A DNA stretch of 64,000 nucleotides from contig JAZKBU010000005.1 in NCBI GenBank assembly GCA_040388375.1, positions 478,395 through 542,394 of the forward strand, in the 5' to 3' direction. This stretch comes from Bacteroidota bacterium. GTDB taxonomy: Bacteria > Bacteroidota > Bacteroidia > UKL13-3. The position numbers and the translations under genes were made by a program. The notes under the pieces were generated by a model. That model made no database searches. It was not told the DNA's origin and worked only from the letters and a program-made list of their open reading frames with translations. Within the stretch, counting starts at the first letter, position 1. Each line of letters starts with the position of its first letter. This document shows positions 54,200-63,444 of this stretch, piece by piece.

Positions 54200-55322
54200 A
54201 AAACTCTCTCATTCTATCAAAGAAACCTTTGTCATTTGCATTAGGCTTAGGTTTAAAGTTTTCTGAGTTGCGTATTCTCTCTAATATTTCACGCTCTTCG
54301 CTATTCAGTTTTTGAGGTGTCCAAACATTTACATGAATCAATTGATCACCTTTGTAATTGGTATTTAACTCAGGTAAGCCTTTGCCACGTAAACGAAGTA
54401 TTTTACCTGCTTGTGTGCCGCTTTCAATTTTCAATTTAACCTTGCCATCTACCGTTGGTACTTCTACTTGAGTACCCAAAGCTACATCAGCAAAATTGAT
54501 GTATAAATCGTAAACAATATTGTTACCGTCACGTTTTAAAATAGGGTCTTCCGCCTCTTCAATTAAAATAATTAAATCACCGGCAGGGCCACCCATTGGA
54601 CCTGCATTTCCTTTTCCGCTTAAGCTTAGTTGCATTCCATTGGCAACACCTGCAGGAATATTAACCGAAACTACATCTTCTTTATTTATTAACCCGTCAG
54701 CATTTGAACCTGCTGGGCGTTTACCCATAATTCTTCCTGTTCCCTGGCAAGTAGGACATGCACTGGTAGTAGCCATTTGCCCTAAAAAAGTATTGGTTAC
54801 CCTGCGTACCTGACCAGAGCCTTTACAAGTAGTACAGGTATCAAAACTTAAACCTTCGGCCATTACCAAACGGCCGTATTTTAGTTTTTTCTCTACACCG
54901 GAAGCTATTTCCTGTAAAGTAAGTTTTACTTTTAACCTGATATTACTTCCCCTGATTCCTCTGGCACCACTACGGCTTCTTCCGCCTCCGCCTCCAAAAA
55001 ACGATTCAAACGGGCTTCCATCGTTACCAAAAACATCACCAAACTGGCTAAATATGTCGTCCATATTCATACCGCCTCCGCCATAGCCCCCCTGACTTCC
55101 GGTTCCGGCATGTCCATATTGGTCGTAACGGGCCTTTTTATTGGAGTCGCTTAACATTTCGTAAGCTTCGGCAGCTTCTTTAAATTTATCCTCAGCAGTT
55201 TTATCGCCCGGGTTTTTATCAGGGTGAAACTTAATAGCCATTTGTCTATAAGCCTTTTTTATATCAGCCTCGTTAGCGCCTTTGCTTAGTCCTAATACTT
55301 CGTAGTAATCTCTTTTTGCCAT
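54192..55322 (-). CDS. dnaJ: Chaperone protein DnaJ lacking zinc site I
   Basis: This 376-residue Hsp40 has a J domain (1-70, with FHPDKN), a Gly/Phe region (70-125) and C-terminal substrate-binding domains. Only two of the four CXXCXGXG motifs remain: CTTCKGSG (163-170) and CPTCQGTG (189-196). Where motifs 1 and 4 belong, the sequence reads GRLVMAEGLS and KRPAGSNADGLI, so the first zinc site is lost and the second (motifs 2 and 3) kept. It follows grpE on the same strand. Confidence 0.95.
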   Translation of the reverse strand: MAKRDYYEVLGLSKGANEADIKKAYRQMAIKFHPDKNPGDKTAEDKFKEAAEAYEMLSDSNKKARYDQYGHAGTGSQGGYGGGGMNMDDIFSQFGDVFGNDGSPFESFFGGGGGRSRSGARGIRGSNIRLKVKLTLQEIASGVEKKLKYGRLVMAEGLSFDTCTTCKGSGQVRRVTNTFLGQMATTSACPTCQGTGRIMGKRPAGSNADGLINKEDVVSVNIPAGVANGMQLSLSGKGNAGPMGGPAGDLIILIEEAEDPILKRDGNNIVYDLYINFADVALGTQVEVPTVDGKVKLKIESGTQAGKILRLRGKGLPELNTNYKGDQLIHVNVWTPQKLNSEEREILERIRNSENFKPKPNANDKGFFDRMREFFN

Positions 55323-55390
55323 TTTTTATTTTAGTATTTTGAAAACCGTATCAGCTTAAATGCTCTAATTTTCAAACCTTGTAATTAATT

Positions 55391-55960
55391 TTATTCTCCT
55401 ACTACCACTTTGGCAAAACGAATTACCCTGTCGTTAAGCAAATAACCTTTTTCGATGGTATCAACCACTTTACCTTTTAACTCCTCGGTAGGAGCAGGAA
55501 TATTGGTAATGGCTTCATGAAATTCACTGTCAAAAGGTTTATTGGTGCTTTCCATTTCTTTTAATCCTTTGTTGATTAAAATGTTTTTTAGCTTGTGGCT
55601 AACCAATTCAACTCCTTCTTTTACTGCACTTACTTCAGTAGCCTTTTCCATGGCTTTTGATGCACGTTCGAAATCGTCTAAAACAGGAATAAGTGAAACC
55701 AATACTTCTTTATTGGCAGTCATCATTAATTCCATTCTTTCTTTGGCTGTTCTGCGTTTGTAGTTTTCAAAATCGCTGTATAAGCGTAAATATTTATCTT
55801 TTGCCTCAGCCAGTTCTTGTTCTATAGTTATTGGTTCTTCTGCCTTTTGTTCTTCATTAATGACAGTATTGTCAGTTTGCTCACTTTCATTAACTGGATT
55901 TTCAGCAGTGTTTTCTGTTGTCGAATCGTTTGTTAATTCGTTGTCTTGCTCGTTATTCAT
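55391..55960 (-). CDS. grpE: Nucleotide exchange factor GrpE
   Basis: This 189-residue GrpE has a Glu/Asn/Thr-rich N-terminus (1-45), the long coiled coil (DKYLRLYSDFENYKRRTAKERMEL near 53-76) and the C-terminal beta-wing (GYLLNDRVIRFAKVVVG). It releases ADP from DnaK. It is 68 bases upstream of dnaJ on the same strand; dnaK is elsewhere. Confidence 0.95.
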   Translation of the reverse strand: MNNEQDNELTNDSTTENTAENPVNESEQTDNTVINEEQKAEEPITIEQELAEAKDKYLRLYSDFENYKRRTAKERMELMMTANKEVLVSLIPVLDDFERASKAMEKATEVSAVKEGVELVSHKLKNILINKGLKEMESTNKPFDSEFHEAITNIPAPTEELKGKVVDTIEKGYLLNDRVIRFAKVVVGE

Positions 55961-56096
55961 TGTAAATAGCTATTTTGTACTAAATGTTTATAATTTCTAA
56001 AAGCCTACTACATCAAAAGTTTTGCCATTGGAAATTTTGGCTGATTTTATTAGGTAAACCTGATGATAAGAAAAATAGTTTAGATGAGTAACGCAC

Positions 56097-56750
56097 TTAC
56101 TCATTCCCTAAATAATTTTTACTTTGTGGCCCTTGATTCATCAATAAATCAATAATAGATAAGTTGTTTTGAAAAGGATATTTTTCAGTAAAAACCTGTA
56201 AATATTTTTTTAACTGTAAAGCTTCTTCATTTTCTTGCCGGCTACGTTTTTTAGCATCAAAATAATGCCTTAAATCGTTTACTTCCGTATACTCCAATTC
56301 AAAACTTTGCGTATAGGTAATGGTTTTGTTTACCTTTAGCAGTTGTAGAATAAGTTTCAATAACACGTTGTTAAATTCAAACAAATAGCTGTGTTTTTGT
56401 TGAAGATAAAATGCTTCAAAATAATCTTTATAGTAAAACCAAAAAGCCGATTTACCGTAAGCTGATTGAAAAGCCAGCCAATGTTGTTTTTGCCAGTCTT
56501 CTTCGTAATTAATCTGCACCTGATTAATAGCCTGTTTCGTATGGTGTATTTTAACAACAGGAATACTTAAAACCTGTAAGCCATTGGCGCCTAAAATATG
56601 GCAACGATTACTATAGGTTTGTTTTATATAATTCTGGTGTTGTTCTATAATAATATGCTCAGCATTTAATAAATGAGTACAGTATACCAAGTTAGGTAAA
56701 TAAGCACTCGGCAGTATAATGGTTGATGAGATAATTTGATTTGTAGGCAC
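56097..56750 (-). CDS. WbqC family protein
   Basis: This 217-residue WbqC-like protein has the family start IILPSAYLPNLVYCTHLL and an EQHQNYIKQTYSNRCHI segment near 37-53, with WLAFQSAYGKSAFWFYYKDYFE near 91-112. The family is associated with polysaccharide and O-antigen loci, but its activity is not known. The start codon is GTG. It lies alone between grpE and the superoxide dismutase. Confidence 0.8.
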   Translation of the reverse strand: MPTNQIISSTIILPSAYLPNLVYCTHLLNAEHIIIEQHQNYIKQTYSNRCHILGANGLQVLSIPVVKIHHTKQAINQVQINYEEDWQKQHWLAFQSAYGKSAFWFYYKDYFEAFYLQQKHSYLFEFNNVLLKLILQLLKVNKTITYTQSFELEYTEVNDLRHYFDAKKRSRQENEEALQLKKYLQVFTEKYPFQNNLSIIDLLMNQGPQSKNYLGNE

Positions 56751-56800
56751 AGTGCTTACCGCAGTTAAATTTAGGAGTTCAATAATGTTATTTGTTTAGT

Positions 56801-57526
56801 TTATGAGAAAGCCAGTTCTTCTACTTTATCCCAGTTTAACACACTCCAGAAAGCAGTTATATAATCAGCACGTTTGTTTTGGTATTTTAAATAGTAAGCA
56901 TGTTCCCAAACATCTAAAGCAATAATGGGAGTACCTAAATCTTTTACTATTCCATTCATCAATGGGTTGTCCTGATTAGGGGTTGATATAATTTTATACT
57001 TACCATCCTGTCTTATTAACCAAGCCCAGCCACTGCCAAATGTACCAAGGGCTGCTTTGGTAAATAGTTGTTTGAAATTATCAAGGCTTTCAAAATTTTC
57101 ATTAATCATGTTCAATACCTTTTCGCCAGGCTTGGTATTGGTTTTTAATAAACTCCAAAATAAGCTATGGTTATAATGTCCGCCAGCATTGTTTCGTATG
57201 GCTGTTTGTAAATCTTTAGGGAAATTATTGATGTTGGCCAATACCTCGTTAAGCGAACCGTAATTCCAGGAAGGTGCTTTTGCTTTCGCTTCATTTAATT
57301 TTGTTACATAAGCTTGGTGGTGTTTGGTGTAATGAATTTCCATTGTTTGTTTATCAATAAATGGTTCCAAAGCATCATAACCATAGGGTAGTGGTGGTAA
57401 AGCAAAATCCTTATCCATTTTAGCCAAAATAGAATTGATTTTTGCTTCTGTTTTTTCTGAATTTAATATAGTAGCACCAGCAAGCAAAGCAGCTGATTTT
57501 ACAAACGATTTACGTGTTAGTTTCAT
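56801..57526 (-). CDS. sod: Superoxide dismutase (Fe/Mn family), probably exported
   Basis: This 241-residue enzyme has the family motifs IHYTKHHQAYV, NNAGGHYNHSLFW, GSGWAWL and DVWEHAYYLKY, with His, His, Asp, His ligands. The N-terminal 40 residues are an extension: TRKSFVKSAALLAGATI resembles a Tat-type signal (T-R-K in place of R-R), which suggests export to the periplasm. Which metal it uses is not decided by inspection. Confidence 0.9.
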   Translation of the reverse strand: MKLTRKSFVKSAALLAGATILNSEKTEAKINSILAKMDKDFALPPLPYGYDALEPFIDKQTMEIHYTKHHQAYVTKLNEAKAKAPSWNYGSLNEVLANINNFPKDLQTAIRNNAGGHYNHSLFWSLLKTNTKPGEKVLNMINENFESLDNFKQLFTKAALGTFGSGWAWLIRQDGKYKIISTPNQDNPLMNGIVKDLGTPIIALDVWEHAYYLKYQNKRADYITAFWSVLNWDKVEELAFS

Positions 57527-57665
57527 GTTTTATATTGAAAGTTCGAATGTATTATTATTTATTAATTATTGCTACACTTGCCAGTAAATGTTAACAACGC
57601 TGAGTTTTAATCGTGTAAAATTTGGGGAATCCAATAATTAAAAAATCAGTACTATTGAAAAAATT

Positions 57666-58406
57666 ATGATAGTAGGAATTATACCAGCCCGTTATGCCAG
57701 TACGCGTTTTCCTGGCAAGCCATTGATAGATATTGATGGTAAAACCATGATACAACGTGTATATGAACAAGCCAGTTCAGCAAAATCATTAGCACACGTA
57801 ATAGTAGCCACCGATGATGAACGTATATACAAACATGTAGAAAGTTTTGGTGGCAAGGCAGTATATACCAATGAGAACCACCCAAGCGGTACAGACAGAT
57901 GCATGGAAGCGTTGGTGAATGCAGGTTTACAAGCCGATTATATTATCAATATACAAGGTGACGAACCTTTTATTGACCCAAGCCAAATAGAGTTGTTAGC
58001 TGCTTTATGCAATGGACAAACGGAGTTAGCTACTTTAATGATAAAAGTAGATGGACACGAGGTATTGTTTGACAAAGGCGAAGTGAAAATAACGCTGAAT
58101 ACAGACATGGAAGCACTTTATTTTAGCAGAATGGTTATTCCGTATATAAAAGGAGTAGCAGAAACAGAGTGGCATTTACACCACAATTATTACCGCCACG
58201 TAGGCATGTATGCTTATAGAAAAGATATTTTAGAGGCAGTATGTAAGTTATCACCTTCCTCGTTAGAGAAAGCAGAATCGTTAGAGCAATTGAGGTGGTT
58301 AGAGAATGGTTATAAAATTAAATGCGCCATTACCGAGCATGATAGCCATTGTATAGATACGCCCGAAGATGTAGAAAAAGTTTTAAAGCTATTGAAGCAT
58401 AAATAA
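57666..58406 (+). CDS. kdsB: 3-deoxy-manno-octulosonate cytidylyltransferase
   Basis: This 246-residue enzyme activates KDO as CMP-KDO for lipopolysaccharide core synthesis. The signature RYASTRFPGKPL lies near 8-19, and HPSGTDRCMEAL and INIQGDEPFI follow. A perfect bidirectional terminator follows it. The aldolase-CBS gene is convergent and may share a pathway. Confidence 0.97.
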   Translation: MIVGIIPARYASTRFPGKPLIDIDGKTMIQRVYEQASSAKSLAHVIVATDDERIYKHVESFGGKAVYTNENHPSGTDRCMEALVNAGLQADYIINIQGDEPFIDPSQIELLAALCNGQTELATLMIKVDGHEVLFDKGEVKITLNTDMEALYFSRMVIPYIKGVAETEWHLHHNYYRHVGMYAYRKDILEAVCKLSPSSLEKAESLEQLRWLENGYKIKCAITEHDSHCIDTPEDVEKVLKLLKHK

Positions 58407-58423
58407 TACTTCATCGTATAGCA

Positions 58424-58460
58424 ACAAAAAAGACCTTGAGATTCTCAAGGTCTTTTTTGT
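58424..58460. terminator. Bidirectional terminator between kdsB and the aldolase-CBS gene
   Basis: A perfect 17-bp inverted repeat (58424-58440 and 58444-58460: ACAAAAAAGACCTTGAG and its complement) has a 3-base loop (ATT), with A and T runs on both sides. Confidence 0.95.
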
Positions 58461-58478
58461 TATTGGAAAGGGATTAAA

Positions 58479-59489
58479 TTATCCTTCTAAATCTTGTATA
58501 TCTAACATACCAATTGGTTTACCATTATCAGTAACCAATATAGTATCTACTTTAGTTGATTTAAATAAACCGGCAGCTTCGTTTAATAAAGCACCACCTT
58601 CAATAGAGATAGGTTGGTTGTAAGTAAAATCACCAATTGATTTACCCAATACATCTCTTCCGTCAGTAGTTAGTTTTCTACGTAAATCGCCATCAGTAAA
58701 TACACCTTTTAAGCTACCATCAGCATTTACAACTGTAATGGCACCAAAGCCATACTCAGTCATTTTTACAATGGCTTCCGCTAAATTGGTATTTGCATCA
58801 ACTATTGGGTTTACACTATTCAAAGCTTCTTTTACTCTTACCGTCATTAAACGGGTATCTTGAATAAACTGATCAGTTCCAACAGTAGTAAAATGATTTT
58901 CTGTTAACTGTTTCATTATTTTTAACGGAACAGTAATGGTATGAACGCCTAAGTTTAAAGCATTACGAATGTGCTCCATAGTACGAACTGATGAGAACAT
59001 TACTTTAGTATCGTAACCATAGTGGTCAACAGCATCAACAATTTGAGCTACTAAATCCAATGCGTCATGTCCTTGGTCTTGTAAACGACCAACCAACGGG
59101 CAAACGTAAGTAGCACCTGCTTGCATAGCCATATAAGCTTGTTGCAAAGTGTAAACCAAATGTACGTTAACCATCATTCCATGGTTGCGTAATAATTTAC
59201 AAGCACGTACACCTTCTAAAGAAACAGGTATTTTAAATACCGTTTTTTTAATATCTAATCCTAAGTCTAATTGACGTTGAGCTTCTTTTAAAATATCTTC
59301 GGCAGTATCGCCAAGAGCTTCAATTTGTAAGATAGGCACTATTTTCGATAGCTTTACAATCATACCGTCAATATCAGTTATGCCTTCTCTTTGCATAAAA
59401 GTAGGGGTAGTTGTTAAACCATTTAAAAAGCCTAATTTAAAGCCTTCTTCAATCTCTTTTAGATTGGCTGAGTCTAAATATAATTCCAT
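58479..59489 (-). CDS. Transaldolase/fructose-6-phosphate aldolase-like domain fused to tandem CBS domains
   Basis: This 336-residue protein has an aldolase domain (1-220), longer overall than the roughly 220-residue FSA/TalC family. It has MELYLDSANLKEI, GLTTTPT (24-30), the Schiff-base Lys in VFKIPVS (Lys 86) and the MFSSVRT loop (164-170). Two CBS motifs follow (about 225-275, containing GVFTDGDLRR at 262-271, and 285-336). That GVFTDGDLRR is the hallmark of the arabinose-5-phosphate isomerase KdsD C-terminus. It converges on kdsB. A role in sugar phosphate metabolism feeding KDO is inferred, not shown. Confidence 0.8.
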   Translation of the reverse strand: MELYLDSANLKEIEEGFKLGFLNGLTTTPTFMQREGITDIDGMIVKLSKIVPILQIEALGDTAEDILKEAQRQLDLGLDIKKTVFKIPVSLEGVRACKLLRNHGMMVNVHLVYTLQQAYMAMQAGATYVCPLVGRLQDQGHDALDLVAQIVDAVDHYGYDTKVMFSSVRTMEHIRNALNLGVHTITVPLKIMKQLTENHFTTVGTDQFIQDTRLMTVRVKEALNSVNPIVDANTNLAEAIVKMTEYGFGAITVVNADGSLKGVFTDGDLRRKLTTDGRDVLGKSIGDFTYNQPISIEGGALLNEAAGLFKSTKVDTILVTDNGKPIGMLDIQDLEG

Positions 59490-59595
59490 TAAATAAGTAT
59501 TTTTTTGTTTAAAATTTACTAGTCGGCAATATTAAAAATTAATTCAGATAAATGAATTTTTTATTTTACCCAATTTATGAATAACAAGCGCCTTG

Positions 59596-60129
59596 TTAAA
59601 ACATGATGTCGAATTCCTTTTTTATAAAGACCAAAGCTTTATGTGTAGGCGTATCGTTCATTTTAATAATTTCTTCGAAAATAGCTTTGCTTAAGTCCAA
59701 ACCTACAGAGTTGGGTCCTAAGTTAGAGTAGGAAGTATTGATTAAATTAACCATTTCCTCTTTCACTACGCGAATCATTTGCCAGCACTGAGCCGAAACA
59801 TATAATTGCTGCGAAATATTGTGGTTATATTCCTGGTTAATGTTGGCTATTAAATCTATTTTTAGTTGCGATGCGGCAATACCGGGTTGGTGAATACGCA
59901 ATACCAAGCTTTCAGGGCTAATGCGTTCAATTAATAAAATTAAGCGTTCGTAAGCTTGTAATTTAAGCGGAAGCAAAGTTTTATCTTGGTCCTTACGTAA
60001 GTCTAATAAACGTTTTTGGTATTTGTCGTCAAAAAATGCTTTTTGTTGAAAATAAACAACTAAAAAAATAACCAATGAGGGTATTGCATATTTTAGTAAT
60101 TCAAGAAAAAAAGAAAAGCCTTCATTCAT
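59596..60129 (-). CDS. Conserved single-pass membrane protein
   Basis: This 177-residue protein has one N-terminal membrane helix (about 12-27) and a soluble helical part. I recall only similar hypothetical proteins in Bacteroidota. It lies between rnc (17 bases away) and the aldolase gene on the same strand. The segment LKLQAYERLILLIERISPESL looks like a dimerising helix. I cannot assign a function. Confidence 0.6.
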   Translation of the reverse strand: MNEGFSFFLELLKYAIPSLVIFLVVYFQQKAFFDDKYQKRLLDLRKDQDKTLLPLKLQAYERLILLIERISPESLVLRIHQPGIAASQLKIDLIANINQEYNHNISQQLYVSAQCWQMIRVVKEEMVNLINTSYSNLGPNSVGLDLSKAIFEEIIKMNDTPTHKALVFIKKEFDIMF

Positions 60130-60146
60130 AAGCAGTATTTTTTGAT

Positions 60147-60944
60147 TTAAGTATTGGGTTCGTTATTTACCTCTTCTTCTTCTGGTTCGCTAATAGCTAA
60201 AGAAGGTGTATTCAGATTATTTAAGTTAGCAATGGCTTTTTGCGAAGCCATTTGTTCAGCTTGTTTTTTATTGGTATGCTCTGCATCGCCAATCATTTGA
60301 CCTTCAATTACTACATTTACCTTATAAATTTTTTGTTTGCCATGGGTTAATTCCTCTACGATAAACTCTAAATTTATATTTGATTTTTGGCAGTGTTCTA
60401 TTAAACGACCTTTGAAATTGCTTTCTGTTTGTTGTAGTTTATCTACATCAATATGGTAACGGAGTAATTTTTCAATGATAAAGTATTTACATTTTTTAAA
60501 TCCTTTATCTAAAAAAACAGCACCAATAAAAGCTTCTAATGCATTACCAAAAATACTGTTACGTAAATTGATGTTTTGCATGCTTTTTTTATCATACTCT
60601 ACTAATTTACTTAAGCCAATTTTCAGCGCTAGGTCATTTAAACTTACCCTGCTTACAATTTTGGAGCGTAATTCAGTTAAAAAACCTTCGTCTTTGTAAG
60701 GGTATTTTTTAAATAAGTATTCTGCAATAACAGCGTTTAAAACAGCATCACCCAGGTATTCTAATCTTTCATTACTATCCTTACTGCCACTATTGTGAAT
60801 TTTTGTGGATATAGAATGGTGGCGCAAAGCCTGTTGGTAACAACTCAAATTAATGGGTCGTAAACCAGTAATTTGCACTATTCTGACGTACAAAAATTTA
60901 TTGGCAGAAAAATAATATTTAATAGAAGATAAAAGGGCTATCAA
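60147..60944 (-). CDS. rnc: Ribonuclease III
   Basis: This 265-residue dsRNA endonuclease has the catalytic signature NERLEYLGDAVLNAV near residues 58-72, EAFIGAVFLDKGF near 136-148, and a C-terminal dsRNA-binding domain (FKGRLIEHCQKSNINLEF; ANKKQ-type lysines at HTNKKQAEQMASQKA). The start codon is TTG. It lies two bases after fabF on the same strand, the usual fabF-rnc arrangement. The acidic C-terminal tail EEEEVNNEPNT is an extension. Confidence 0.95.
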   Translation of the reverse strand: MIALLSSIKYYFSANKFLYVRIVQITGLRPINLSCYQQALRHHSISTKIHNSGSKDSNERLEYLGDAVLNAVIAEYLFKKYPYKDEGFLTELRSKIVSRVSLNDLALKIGLSKLVEYDKKSMQNINLRNSIFGNALEAFIGAVFLDKGFKKCKYFIIEKLLRYHIDVDKLQQTESNFKGRLIEHCQKSNINLEFIVEELTHGKQKIYKVNVVIEGQMIGDAEHTNKKQAEQMASQKAIANLNNLNTPSLAISEPEEEEVNNEPNT

Positions 60945-60946
60945 AC

Positions 60947-62200
60947 TTATTCTTCGAATTTTTTAATAATGATAGATGCATTGTGTCCACCAAAACCAAA
61001 CGTATTGCTTAATACAGCTTTTACCTCGCGGTGTTGCGCTTTATTAAAAGTTAAGTTTAGTCGGGTATCAAATGCCGGATCATCAGTAAAATGATTGATA
61101 GTTGGCGGAATAATACCTTTGTTAATAGCCAATAAACTGGCTATAGCTTCAATAGCACCTGCTCCGCCTAATAAGTGACCGGTCATTGATTTGGTAGAAC
61201 TTATATTGATGTTATAAGCATGCTCACCAAATACTTTTTGAATGGCTTTTATTTCCTGTGGGTCGCCAAGTGGAGTAGATGTACCATGTACGTTTACATA
61301 GTCAATTTCACTTGGTTGCATACCGGCATCAGCCAAAGCGGCAATCATTACATTGGCTGCACCAATTCCTTCCGGATGCGGAGCTGTCATATGGTAAGCA
61401 TCGGCAGTGGCACCGTACCCTACAATTTCGCCATAAATTTTAGCACCACGTGCTTTGGCGTGTTCCAATTCTTCTAACATTAAAGCTCCCGCGCCTTCAC
61501 CTAACACAAAACCATCCCTGTCCAAATCAAATGGACGCGATGCTGTTTCGGGGCTATCGTTGCGTTCAGAAAGTGCTTTCATGGAGTTAAACCCACCCAT
61601 AGCTGCTTCGTTTACTACTGCTTCTGATCCACCCGTTAAAACCATATCGGCTCTATTTGACTGGATGTACATAAAAGCATCGCCTATGGCGTTTGTGCTG
61701 GAAGCACAAGCAGAAACTACTGCAAAGTTAGGGCCTCTGAATCCGTATTTTATTGATATTAACCCTGCGGCTATATCAGCAATCATCATCGGAATAAAGA
61801 AAGGGCTGAAACGAGGAGTACCATCGCCTTTGGCAAATGCGCTCACTTCGTCTAAAAAGGTTTTTAAACCACCTATACCTGAAGCCCAAATGACTCCTAT
61901 ACGGTCTTTGTTTATTTTTTCTAAATCAATTCCGCTGTCTACAACGGCTTCATCAGATGTTATCATGGCAAATTGCGTGAACCTGTCCATGCGTCTTGCT
62001 TCTTTGCGGTCAATGAATTGAGTGGGGTCAAAATTTTTGACTTCGCAAGCAAATTTGGTTTTGAATTTGGAAGTATCAAATTGGGTAATAGGCGCGCAGC
62101 CACTTACCCCATTTGACAATCCATTCCAATACTCCTGCAAACTGTTACCAATTGGAGTTATGGCTCCAAGGCCAGTAATTACTACTCTGCGTGATGGCAT
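60947..62200 (-). CDS. fabF: 3-oxoacyl-[acyl carrier protein] synthase II
   Basis: This 417-residue condensing enzyme has the active-site Cys in VVSACASSTNAI near 162-173, the two His residues in VHGTSTPLGD and SMTGHLLGGAGAIE, and the start MPSRRVVITGLGAITPIG. It elongates fatty acyl-ACP. It lies 58 bases after acpP, forming acpP-fabF-rnc. Confidence 0.97.
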   Translation of the reverse strand: MPSRRVVITGLGAITPIGNSLQEYWNGLSNGVSGCAPITQFDTSKFKTKFACEVKNFDPTQFIDRKEARRMDRFTQFAMITSDEAVVDSGIDLEKINKDRIGVIWASGIGGLKTFLDEVSAFAKGDGTPRFSPFFIPMMIADIAAGLISIKYGFRGPNFAVVSACASSTNAIGDAFMYIQSNRADMVLTGGSEAVVNEAAMGGFNSMKALSERNDSPETASRPFDLDRDGFVLGEGAGALMLEELEHAKARGAKIYGEIVGYGATADAYHMTAPHPEGIGAANVMIAALADAGMQPSEIDYVNVHGTSTPLGDPQEIKAIQKVFGEHAYNINISSTKSMTGHLLGGAGAIEAIASLLAINKGIIPPTINHFTDDPAFDTRLNLTFNKAQHREVKAVLSNTFGFGGHNASIIIKKFEE

Positions 62201-62258
62201 GTAAAAATTAGTTTTGGGAGATTAAGTGTTTTAATTTTTTGTAAAAGAATTAAGCAAA

Positions 62259-62498
62259 TTATGGTTTTACATTTTGCTCAATGTAGCTGATAGCTTGACC
62301 AACAGTGCCAATTTTTTCAGCTTGATCATCTGGAATAGCAATGTTAAACTCTTTTTCGAATTCCATGATTAACTCAACAGTATCTAATGAATCTGCTCCA
62401 AGATCGTTAGTGAAGCTAGCCTCATTAGTAATTTCTGATTCTTCAACACCAAGTTTATCAACTATGATGTTTTTTACTTTTTCTTCAACGTTTGACAT
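62259..62498 (-). CDS. acpP: Acyl carrier protein
   Basis: This 79-residue ACP has the 4-phosphopantetheine site Ser in [13 protein letters not shown] near 33-45. The remaining acidic helices are as usual. It is the head of the acpP-fabF-rnc series. Confidence 0.97.
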   Translation of the reverse strand: MSNVEEKVKNIIVDKLGVEESEITNEASFTNDLGADSLDTVELIMEFEKEFNIAIPDDQAEKIGTVGQAISYIEQNVKP

Positions 62499-62632
62499 TA
62501 TTGTAATTTTATTAAATGTTTAATTGTGGGTGCAAATAAAGCGGTTTTTACTAAAAAAATAAACATTTTAAATTATGTTGATAATCAATGTTTAAAATGA
62601 TTGTAAAGTATTTGTAATCAGTTTTTTGAGTT

Positions 62633-63439
62633 TTAAACACCACCCATTACATAAAGGTTTGAAAGTGTAGGTTGGGCACTGCCTCCTTCATTTTCGAGCG
62701 TAATAGCAAAGGCTTGCGCTGCTCCGAAGTCTTTCATTTTGTATAATACGGTATCGTTATTTAAATTTATAACCCCTGCATCAACAGGTTTTCCATCAAC
62801 AATAGCCCAAAGTTGGTATTGTTTTCCTGCGGCCGGGCTTGGTAATTGTTTTATTTGTAAAAACACCTCACGCGTATCCTTTTTCCAGTAAATCATAGCC
62901 ATTTGGTTACGGGTTTTATCAACCGATGGCATGACTATTTTCTGAACCTGCGGGTCGCTCATTATTTCCATTTCGGCCTTGTACTCGTTTAGCTTTACTT
63001 TGGTGCTTTTTTCACTATTGGCCAATACACTTTTTTCTGAGTTTAACGCTAAGACCAATTCATTGGCGCTTTGCCATTTGGTATATAAAACCACATTACC
63101 TATTAAGCTTACTATAATAACAGCCGCAGCAGCCATCCAGTAATTGTTGTTGGTTTTAGTAATTGGAATTACTTCGGCTTGTTCAACTTTACTGATATGT
63201 ATGGTTGGTTTCTCCAACTCATCTATTTCGGCAAATATATTTTCTTTTATAAATGAAGGAGGGGTTTTGGCATTGGCTTGGGCATAGTTGTGCATAGCCT
63301 GAGTTGTTTTCTCCAATTCAGCCTGCAGCTCAGGGTACAAAGCACAAAGACGCTCAAAGTCTAGCGCTTCTGCTTCATTGCAAAGTCCGTAAACGTAACT
63401 CTCCACAATTCCTGATTCTATGTATGCCTCTATATTCAA
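62633..63439 (-). CDS. Anti-sigma factor, RskA type
   Basis: This 268-residue protein has a cytoplasmic zinc-less anti-sigma N-terminus (1-80: YVYGLCNEAEALDFERLCALYPEL), one membrane helix near 102-120, a short coiled coil, and a C-terminal RskA domain (IYWKKDTREVFLQIKQLPSPAAGKQYQLWAIVDGKPVDAG). It follows the sigma factor by five bases. Confidence 0.9.
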   Translation of the reverse strand: MNIEAYIESGIVESYVYGLCNEAEALDFERLCALYPELQAELEKTTQAMHNYAQANAKTPPSFIKENIFAEIDELEKPTIHISKVEQAEVIPITKTNNNYWMAAAAVIIVSLIGNVVLYTKWQSANELVLALNSEKSVLANSEKSTKVKLNEYKAEMEIMSDPQVQKIVMPSVDKTRNQMAMIYWKKDTREVFLQIKQLPSPAAGKQYQLWAIVDGKPVDAGVINLNNDTVLYKMKDFGAAQAFAITLENEGGSAQPTLSNLYVMGGV

Positions 63440-63444
63440 TTTAC

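Noticed and set aside
61455-62021. 188-residue open frame on the plus strand
   Set aside because: It is a mirror of fabF, which has all active-site motifs on the other strand; the frame has no recognisable domain.
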